NCBI GenBank assembly: GCA_963971285.1 | Contig: OZ020251.1 | Span: 9,176,001 to 9,240,000, forward strand | Source of the DNA: Astropecten irregularis | Taxonomy: Eukaryota > Echinodermata > Asteroidea > Paxillosida > Astropectinidae | Direction: 5' to 3' | Length of the DNA stretch: 64,000 bases | In this document: positions 55,582 to 64,000 of the stretch, piece by piece | How the letters are laid out: each line of letters opens with the position of its first letter | Position numbering within the stretch: the stretch's first letter is position 1 | Position numbers and translations under genes: made by a program | The notes under the pieces: model-generated | The model's database searches: none | Told to the model about the DNA's origin: nothing | The model's input: the letters and a program-made list of their open reading frames with translations, nothing else

Positions 55582-56848
55582 TTACTGAAGGTAACATCCG
55601 AGCAACTCAAATCGAAAAGATACTCCATCTATCCAGGCAGCTGGTTCAATACGGACTACAGTTGCAACGATGTTCTGCTGAAACATGTTAGTAACGGGAG
55701 TGGCAGGGTCATCGACGTTACCATCAAACACCTTGATAATAAGGCAAAAACAAACAAAAATAGTTATACAAACAGACATAACGTAAGCCAATAATAAGGA
55801 CATCTCGCGATACACACTTCAGACAGGACAAATGCTGGGGTTTCTGCCTGGTGTTACCTATGGTTTATTTCGTCTGGCCGGACATACATGTGCCGCATTT
55901 GCCTTCTTCATTTTTTATTGTTTATATGAGGTAAATAAATCTCGTATCAATCTGATTGCAATGATTAACACTTTTTCTAGTATGTTTCCCTTTCTCATAC
56001 TTCAAAATAAGACATAATTGCCCAAAATATCAGGTCATCCTGGTTATAGAGCACAACACACACCATACATTTGAATTTAAGATGAATGTATAGTAAGATA
56101 GATTAATATCGAAGAGACCGGCCTAAAAACCTCTGTGTTTCCGTTAGCATCAGTCAAATGTTCATAGGCAGAGGAGGATGACTTCATATAAGCCACTTTG
56201 TACTGAGTTACTCGATTATATTCAGTTGATGAGGTGCCCTGTGTGATGACACCAGCCACCACTGTACGGTCAACCAGGTCCACCTGGATCCAGGACCCTA
56301 CAGGACTGTACATTCAAGGAATGAGTGGTTCAACGCAAGTTTACATTATTAAGAACGCAATGTTTTAATCCAATACAAATTATGGTAAAATTTACAAGGT
56401 AAATGTAATACATATGATGATCAATACTTGATAAGCGCTTTTAGATTGTTCGATTGGGCCTAGACGGGTCGAATGTGATTATTTGGAATATCATGATGAA
56501 TTATGTTAAGTAAGATCATCCTTTGTCATTTACTGTCGTTCATTATATTAAACCCAAGTATATGGTCATATACTACGTGGAAAGGATATTCTCTTGCATG
56601 AGACACAGCGATGCAAAGTACATCCCGTACAGGACATTCCTTTGCAAGCATGAGCAACGATTCAAGTAACAACTTTTTGATTCAGTTAAGCCTACTTCGT
56701 ATTTACCTGTCTGTATGCCAGTGGTTGTCAGGGTTGTTAAGACGCCCCGAAAATACAGGTCTACCAATTGGAGCACTCGACGCACTCATGCACTCATCGG
56801 GAATGGTGCGGTCTTCAAGGCCCAAAGGCTCCGGGCTCAAACACTCAA
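55582..56848 (-). CDS. Discoidin (F5/8 type C) domain protein, 3' end of gene
   Basis: Three - strand exons join in phase into one complete F5/8 type C domain. Exon a, 56848-56707, encodes ECLSPEPLGLEDRTIPDEC and ends AG/GTAAAT. Exon b, 56305-56131, completes a Ser codon and encodes GSWIQVDLVDRTVVAGVITQ. Exon c, 55731-55582, starts VFDGNVDDPATPV, ends FRFELLGCYLQ and then stops (TAA). First and last domain cysteines are present. The family binds phospholipid, glycan or collagen ligands in secreted or membrane proteins. Exon a enters in phase 1, so at least one upstream exon (signal peptide or further domains) must lie to the right; I did not find it. The gene is convergent with the receptor gene. 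The donor of exon b (GAG/GTTTTT) is weak. Confidence 0.85.
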
Positions 56849-57589
56849 CTGTGAACAAAGTTATATATGGTTGGGTATCAGACTCAGTGCCAACTTCTGG
56901 GCGTTGGAGAAGAATTATTTCTTTTTGCGTTTCGTGTTAAATGTATATAATAATTTGTCAAATTTATTTTGCTTTTTAAAGTGAAATTTTTCAAAAAGAT
57001 AAGAAGAAACAGATTGATGTTGGAAGATAAAATATGTCATACGTTTTGAAAATCTTTCCAAGAAAAAAATCCGTAGAAGTCGAATCATACGATGGGTTAT
57101 CCTTCGTATCTCGAGTTACGATCAATCTTAGGGCTTCGTGAAATCGACCCCTGGACATATTACTATGGTTAATACTACGTTCACATACACTGAAAAGCGC
57201 AATATTGTTTTCTGGGATCGGTAGTATAGTAAGGTAGAACTATGGTTTCACATCGGTAAGAATGGTTTCAACTGGAAACGAACGGTAGTACATTGGTAAG
57301 ACATCGGCAAAAATATTCGCAATTTGATGTTTTTTGCCCATGAGTTTGCATTTCTTTGAAAACAAAAAAAACAAAACAAAGTATGATAATACCTTTAATT
57401 CTTCTATTTTCGAGCAGATTGTTTTGTTTTCTACACAAGACCATTTGTTCACATTATCAAAGTTATCAATAGTAATGCTGGGAGGAAAACAATAAGTGGG
57501 AATGATTTAAGATATTTAATAATTATATTCATGAAATAACCACAAGGGAAACTGACTGAATGTTAAAGTCATCGGAAAGTGAACAAAGA
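56849..57589. other. Upstream intron of the discoidin gene, MITE remnant
   Basis: A degraded TTAA MITE (about 57235-57400, ending CAAAGTATGATAATACCTTT). No further discoidin-gene exon was recognised. Confidence 0.35.
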
Positions 57590-57665
57590 AAAATGTACTG
57601 AAGCGGGATTCGACCTGAATACCGTACAGGCGCTCTACCAACTGAGCCATCCAGCCCTACGTTGG
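57590..57665 (-). repeat. tRNA-derived SINE head, inverted, T-arm shortened
   Basis: On the - strand GGGCTGGATGGCTCAGTTGG then AGAGCGCC and GTATTCAGGTCGAATCCCGC. Box A is good, but the T-arm lost bases, so it cannot be a functional tRNA. Confidence 0.6.
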
Positions 57666-58319
57666 TGGTGACCCCAATAGTCAACTATCTTTATTCGTTA
57701 ATAGGCAGTCAGAAGCCATGAAACCACGCACACAAATATTTAATAACTGTTTAAATAAACGGTTTGAATCGAAGCAACACTTTTTTTTAGCATTTTTGAA
57801 AGTTGAAACTTTCTTTTCTTTTCTACTCGAACCGGCATGCGCGACCATCAGACAGACAGGAGATATGTATAAATACCAAGACAAGCAGAACGAAATATAA
57901 ACCCCGACAAAGAGACTTGACAGAAAAGCACTGCCATTGCATACTATGCTGTAAGATCGCCTGCGATAAACATCACACGTGTCCTGAAAATACACAACAC
58001 ATGTACATCTACATCGCCTTGTTTGGCAATATAGCTGATATAGCATTAACAACCTAGAAACATAATTATGACAATTGCGATATTTATAGGTTCCACATTT
58101 CTTTTGTTGTGGCCTTTTTTAATTGAGAATAATTGAGCTGTTTACAGCATGGACGTGTCTTTTTTTGAAGCAAAGGAATTATTGAGCTGTTGAGGAATTG
58201 CGAGTGCATTTTTAACAAGGGACAGTTTAGCTATGAAGCATATACATGTACGTCGCTTTGGCTTAAGAAATACAAAGAAGATCAGGTAGTTTGCTTCTGT
58301 TTATAGATACAGCCCCGTA
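57666..58319. other. Intergenic, no supported feature
   Basis: A 123-codon - strand frame (57681-58052) has hydrophobic patches but no domain or splice context. Confidence 0.35.
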
Positions 58320-58323
58320 CCTC

Positions 58324-59410
58324 ATTAGGTGTTCGGGTTCAAGCCAAACACCTATTGTTATTGTAAGAGTTTTATTAGGTGTTCGGGTTCAAGCCGAACA
58401 CCTATTGTTATTGTTCGAGTTTTTTTTTTTTTTTTTTTTTTTTCTCCTTCCGCTCAAACTTGTCAGCAGGACTTCTTGGTGACAGGTACAAGATATTGAC
58501 CTGAAACTTGGTGGGAACTTCGGTAGTGATGCCAAGTTGTGCCTAGAAGATTGACGTCATGATGACGTCATCAGGTATCAAATTACGCGCGTTTTTAGGA
58601 AAAACTTTGGTGCTTTATAACTTGAGAACCACATAACCTACGATTTTGATATTGACATATGTTACTCACCACATGAATCTCAACAATTAATATATTCAAT
58701 GTTGTGTACAAATGACCTTCACTTCCGGTGTTACCGGAAGTTGAAGTTTGACTCAAAATAACTCGAAAACGGAAGGATTTGGGCACATAAAACTTCGCGG
58801 GGTAAAAGATAGAGTAGGTCTTAAGCTTTCAAAAAATATAAACGATGACGTCATACGGGCTGTATAGCGCCCTCTATGGTAGATTTAAGATATACAGTGA
58901 TTACGTAATCCAAAAGTAAACAACGGATTTCCGCCAAATTTGGTGAGTGTGAAGCATTGATGCACTTCGACATATGTGTGAAGTTTGAAATCTGTGACGT
59001 CATTCAACCGGAAGTTATGCGTTTTTAAAGGAAACATGATGTAATTATTCAAATACTGTTTATTCGGTAACTACATGACGTACATCAGTGCAAATTGCAA
59101 ATTGTTTACATCGTACGCATTCGATGATTTCTGCAAATTTTCAGTTGTTTGTGATTAACTAAACGGAAGTTATCGCCCTGACAATTTTACATTTTTTAAA
59201 GGTGACACGATTTTCTATACGCTATCAGTCAGTGTACTTGTACGAATACACTGTGCAATCAGCATGATCAGTATTTGCTCAGTCACACAGTTAAAGTGTA
59301 TTTCAATATGCCATACATGCGTTCCATCAAACATTCTCATAACAACAGTTCCAGTACGAAATGAGACCCCGAACACCTAGTGGTTGTTCCCACAACCACA
59401 ATGTCTAGTT
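58324..59410 (+). repeat. Repeat F (AGGTGTTCGGG ... CCGAACACCT), copy 1
   Basis: Starts with a doubled head: TTAGGTGTTCGGGTTCAAGC occurs at 58324 and again at 58374, and each is a short palindrome with CGAACACCTA. It ends ACCCCGAACACCTAGTGGTT. Inside are several TGACGTCA-like palindromes (58553-58570, 58847, 58995) and paired CACTTCCGGT/ACCGGAAGT. No coding frame. Confidence 0.65.
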
Positions 59411-60902
59411 ATTTTTTTTTTCCATTTTTTTCTGCTCAAACTTGTCCGCAGGACTTCTATATGACAGTTACAAGATATTGATTTGAAACTTGGTGGGAAC
59501 TTCGGTCATGATGCCAAGTTGTATTTAGAAGATTGACGTCATGATTACGTCATCGGGTATCAAATTACACGCGTTTTTAGGAAAAACTTTGGTGCTCTAT
59601 AATTTGAGAACCACATGACCTACGATATATATATTTACATATGTTACTCATTACGTTAATCTCAGCAATTGTTATGTAAGTCATGTGTACAAATGACCTC
59701 CACTTCCGGTGTCACCGGAAGTTGAACTTTAACTCAAAATAACTAAAAAACTTAAGCATTTGGGGGAAAAAAACCTGTCGCTAAAAGATAGAGAAGGTCT
59801 CTGGCTTTCAGAAATTATAAACGATGACGTCTTGCGTGCTATATGGCGCCCTCTACGGTTGATTAAAGATATACAGTGATTACGTAATCCGAAAGTAAAC
59901 AATGGATTTCCGCCAAATTTGGTAGGTGTAAAGCACTAATGTACCTCGACATGTATGTGAAGTTTAAAAATCTTTGACGTCATTCAACCGGAAGTTATGC
60001 TCTTTTAAAGGGAAAATTACTGAATTATTCCAATACTGTTTACTCAGTAATTACATGAGTACATCAGTGAAAAGTGCTTGTAATGTGATTACAAGAGACT
60101 CTGATTACTACCAGATGGCAGTCATTGCAAGGTGATTGGAATGTGCTTCATTTCATTGTCTCAGTGGAAACACATGATAGCCTCAACACAGGAGTTTGAT
60201 ACACCTCATACACTTTTAAATAGTCAATTTTAACCATACAAAGGCCCAGACAAAGTTCTTACAGCGTAGATTTGAAGTGAACATTTACGGCATCTCTTGA
60301 TTTCATATGAATTTTTAAATATTTCTCACATTGTGTTACGTGAAAATATATGGTCATGTACAAAAACTATGATGATCGATTGACTCTTTTTCCCATACAC
60401 TATATATAAAAATATACAAAAATTTTACACAATCACTGTGTAGAACATACATACTGTACATGTAATGTCCAATTGCGCGACTCAAAACTTTGTTTACATC
60501 TTGCCATAGAGATTTGCACGTACATCTTATTATATATCATAAAATACCAGCACCAAATCCTAATCGAAATGCTATCGATGTAGGTTGCGGAGTATTGTAC
60601 ATGATTTTGTCAAATGACAATGTGTTCCATAAACACTGCAACTAAATCCATGGGCTAAAATTAGGTTTTTTTTACGTTGAGATATGGTCACTTTTAAACC
60701 ATATGTCTTAATCAAAATAAAAACTGCAACATATTTACATCATATTCAAAATTTAGTGTGTATTTCAATATGCCATTGTATGAGCGACAATTGACCACAT
60801 ACGTTCCAACATAAGTTTTATGTTCACATAACAATAACAGTTCCACCACGTAATGAGACCCCGAACACCTAGTGGTTGTTCACACAACCACAAGTCTAGT
60901 TA
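59411..60902 (+). repeat. Repeat F, copy 2 (head lost)
   Basis: Begins in the T-run and follows copy 1 block by block (CTGCTCAAACTTGTC(C/A)GCAG onward) to a second GACCCCGAACACCTAGTGGT end. It carries extra sequence at 60080-60800 absent from copy 1. Confidence 0.65.
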
Positions 60903-61154
60903 CGATTATAATTGATATTGGAGCCAATTAGTCTACGCGCTTGTGGCAGACTCCAGCTGTTAACGTTCAGCAAATTTCTCCGCCGTGACGTGTTCGTGCC
61001 CACATGCAGTTTGTGCTGACCATTTCTGTGTCGGTAAACGTGTGAGGACGCAATACGTATAAATTAAAGGACAATTGCTGTATTTTTCCAGTAATCGACG
61101 TTGATGGAAACCATCAGCATTTAGGTCAATAGGCCACGCCCAATGTGTAGCATG

Positions 61155-61303
61155 CAACCAATCAGAAATCCTTCGCGCAACGGGTGATGTTTTTCAGTCT
61201 CTCTGGTTGGCTTATCGTGGCGTTTACCTTTGTGGTCGCGGCACAGTCTGGTTAAAACCGGCAAGCGAGAAGAAGACACTACAATTTCGTTTCATCTACA
61301 GAA
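61155..61303 (+). promoter_or_regulatory. Putative promoter and 5' UTR of the secreted Cys-rich gene
   Basis: An AACCAATCAGA element (CCAAT-box type) lies at about 61156, some 150 bases before the ATG, followed by a more GC-rich stretch with CpGs (TATCGTGGCG, GTGGTCGCGGC). No clear TATA box. This is inference from position and motif only. Confidence 0.3.
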
Positions 61304-63140
61304 ATGGACGGAGCTGTAGCTTGTGCCTTGATGCTTTTAACACTCACAGGTAAGCAATTCATTTACACATCAGGGGTATGAAATTATTTGAAGAAATAAC
61401 AGTACTGACTCACGGTAGTCATCATTCTGTACATTTAGATAACGAATGGTAATTATGTATGGTCAATGACATATGTCACTGTGCATCGACAGATATAATA
61501 TATATTCGAAGCAATATTTCTTAAAGTTCCTTCACAGGGATAAATTGCCGTCAGTACAGCAAAACATTTGACGCTATCACTATATGATATGACGATATTG
61601 GCAAAGGAGGCCAGTCTCTTTGTTCTCTTTATTTAAATGTACACTTCAGAATTGTCAACATACCAGTCAGAATTGTCCACAGATTTAACTAAAACAAGAA
61701 GAGTATGGAGATGGTGCTAGTATAAACACAACGTTGAATTATTGCCGCCTGAAATGGTGTATTTATCCAGAAACGGGTAAAACAGGGACCGGGAACAGTT
61801 TTGATCTCGGCGTAAGGTAAAAAAAAACATTAGTATGTTTTATAAGTAGAATTGAAGAGGGTTTATGCTTCTTTTTCTCCCGACTCAGATATCCGATTGA
61901 GTTCAGTTTGACAGGTTTATTACTTCATTCATGCTAGGAAGTCTTATAATTGCCAATCATCGACTAAACTCATTCAGTATAAAGTTCTTAATCCGATTCA
62001 CAATGAAAACGAAATTGTATGGCGTGCATAGTTAACATAATCCCGGAATACAGATATCTCTATTGTTAATAGAGATATCTCTATTAACAATATATATATG
62101 TCTATTGTGTTTTTTTTTTGTAATGGAGATATCTCTATTCATGTTTTCGGTCGGAGCGGTCGATGTAAAGGTACACACATTTTCAGTGAGCCAAGGGGCA
62201 CCCGCGTCCTATCATGCATCGAATCATTTAGGTTCATTATTATGCCCAAGCACTTTCAATTATAATGGCTGAATTCAAGAACGTTTTAGAACATCGAATT
62301 ATACAGAGCGAAATCCAACATCTCGACGAAAGATTGGTACCATGAAAACACACATAAACTTCCCAACGTAAACAACTCCGGGAGTAGTTGTATAAGGAAG
62401 CTTTTTGAGATCCCTCAAGTTCATATAATTTTAAATAACACACAACATAGAGGCAGACCTGCTGACGTCGAAGGCTAATTATAATAGGGATTTTGTTTTT
62501 GCACAATAGAGATATCTTTATTTCTAATACAGATATCTCTATTCCTAATACAAATATCTGTATTATTAATAGAGATACATCTATTCCTAATACAGATATC
62601 TGTATTATTAATAGAGATATCCCCATTATTCATTGAGCTTTTTCTATTTCGGGATTAAACGTCAATTTGGCACGTCTAGTAATATAAAATATCTCTATTG
62701 TCTTACGTGGAGATCTGAGTCACAAGTTTATCTTGCGAAAACAAAGAAAGGATTTGTTATCTTACCAAGATTAGTTATACTCTGTCTTTCTGAGTATATT
62801 TCAACAATGTGTTTTTTCATAAAACCTTTTTCATACAATGGAAGTTGACATTAAACGCGGACACTGTTTACATTAGTTTTCCTAAATTTACCTCCCAATG
62901 CTGTTTACCTAGTATTAGCATCCTGCCACCAAGTCTGCTTCGTCGGAACCGAGTACAACCCACGATCTGGGAAACCACAACGTTGGTTTTTACAGAAACA
63001 TCCTTGCGAATGCACTGCTATACGTCCCGGTGGCATGAATGTACCTGCCTCATCTTACCTCATGGGGGCGCCCTACTACATGGATGGGTTATTCCTGAGC
63101 GAAGATCAAAAGGAAATAAAGACATCGTTCAACTGCACAT
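61304..63140 (+). CDS. Secreted Cys-rich protein, first two exons of a new gene (partial)
   Basis: Exon 1, 61304-61349, encodes MDGAVACALMLLTLT and stops at a GTAAGC donor in phase 1. Exon 2, 62919-63140, has acceptor AGTATTAG and donor GTAAGC, and is phase 1 in and out. The join gives a convincing signal peptide ending near TASCHQ. The mature part is Cys-rich: VCFVGTEYNPRSGK, HPCECTAIRPGG and FNCT, with the next codon split by the intron. The C...G..Y..G...PC.C spacing resembles VWC-like modules, but I do not recognise the family. The exon 2 frame chosen is the one that joins in phase; a longer ATG frame over the same bases does not. The gene continues beyond 64000. Confidence 0.6.
61630..61950. 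repeat. Diverged TTAA MITE (intron 1 of secreted Cys-rich gene)
   Basis: Family blocks AGAGTATGGAGATGGTGCTA, GGTGTATTTATCC and CAGTTTTGATCTCGG; the termini are eroded. Confidence 0.5.
62050..62640. repeat. AGATATCT palindrome clusters
   Basis: Two clusters (62050-62145 and 62505-62635) of units such as TAATAGAGATATCTCTATT, each a near-perfect palindrome in tandem. They flank about 370 bases of ordinary DNA. Confidence 0.75.
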
Positions 63141-64000
63141 GTAAGCATACTTAATGTCCGTGCTATAATTATTTGCTACCGTCGGTTAAATCTACTAATC
63201 ATATTCATGTTGATAAGACACAGTTGGGTTCAAATTAATGCAGAACTCGGGCAAATGCTTCCTTTATACGTAGGACATGTTTCAAGATTCATTGATATCA
63301 AATTCATTAAATGTAAGGAAAATTGATCTTGATTTAATAAGTAAACAAATTAAAGACAGTGCCCCATTTTGACAAAATTAATCCATGTAATTATTATTAA
63401 GTATTTAAGGCATGGTTTTGCATTCATTGGAGTATATTATTCGTTAATATTATAACAAACATAATATAGGCTTTCCCGTACATTTTAAACCTTTTTTCCC
63501 ATTCAATTTCCGAAGCGGTTCACTTTCGTCTCGGAGATTCCTAACCTTGCATATCTCATGTCTTTGGTCGCTTAGTTTGACACTTTGCCAACCCATTTGA
63601 TGTATTTGCCATATAGCCTATTTGATCAAAGAAAATTCAATTTCGCCGATCGCAGTCGCCAAACGAGCGACTGACGAATTTCCTCATTTTGCAATCCAAT
63701 TTTTATACAATTCATATAAATTCGTCACATGGTTATATGCCGTCCTTTCTAGTATCGGATGAATATTTTGCAGGAAAACCCACATGAAAGATTGTTTTTA
63801 AAATTCGCATACCAGAAATAAACAGGCCTATACTTTATCAAAGTAAAATAATATAATTCGTTAGTTCACATCTTTTACGGAATAGTCCACAGCATCACTT
63901 GACCCAGACCAAGTTTCCATTTGATCCATTTGTCTACGTTAAGAAGATTTCTGAAGTTCGGAATATAAAGTGGTGTAAGACGGTTCGGAATCATGAGAGC
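63141..64000. other. Intron of the secreted Cys-rich gene, no exon seen
   Basis: AT-rich DNA following the exon 2 donor. No third exon was recognised before the window ends. Confidence 0.4.

Noticed and set aside
57681..58052. Signal-peptide exon of the discoidin gene
   Set aside because: Hydrophobic patches exist on the - strand, but I found no ATG-led hydrophobic run ending at a phase-1 donor.

Overview
The window looks like nuclear DNA of a marine invertebrate deuterostome. An echinoderm is most likely, but a hemichordate or cephalochordate cannot be excluded. The reasons are AT-rich intron-broken genes with GT/AG splice sites, many tRNA-derived SINEs, MITEs and LINE remnants, and receptor domains (SRCR, HYR, GAIN-GPS-7TM, discoidin) that are expanded in such animals. 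Nothing looks bacterial: there are no operons, rRNAs, CRISPR arrays or intact tRNAs.

Layout. Positions 1-22,600 are almost entirely repeats. They hold a 4.3 kb segmental duplication (about 2541-6851 and 12985-17303), a 2.2 kb transposon at 7021-9200 carrying a frameshifted THAP zinc-finger exon, TTAA-flanked MITEs, and a locus with inverted arms that ends in a 200-base assembly gap (11553-11752). The centre (22684-50659, + strand) is one large gene that I assembled from 23 exons with matching splice phases, giving 1839 codons plus a stop. It has a signal peptide, eight SRCR domains, two HYR-like domains, a hormone-receptor-like cysteine module, a GAIN domain with GPS, a seven-helix adhesion-GPCR core and a short acidic tail. 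Its 10 kb first intron holds a 51-bp minisatellite, a hAT MITE with an intact 8-bp target duplication, LINE pieces and a 1.93 kb tandem duplication. Its third intron holds a (TTTTA)/(TTTCA) pentamer array ending 11 bases before a coding exon.

Downstream, on the - strand and convergent with the receptor gene, are three exons (56848-55582) that together encode one complete F5/8 type C (discoidin) domain and a stop. From 58,320 to 60,902 lie two copies of a repeat with short palindromic heads. At 61304 a new + strand gene starts: a signal-peptide exon and a phase-matched cysteine-rich second exon, running out of the window.

How they may work together (inference): all three genes encode secreted or surface products with ligand-binding modules. 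The central one could couple SRCR/HYR recognition to G-protein signalling. It has two odd features. The GPS cleavage triad is replaced (R-T-A where the family has H-L-T/S), although the following tethered-agonist stretch is kept. Three of the eight SRCR domains have lost the same two cysteines, which the family predicts to be one disulfide. All calls come from reading the sequence; no searches were run.
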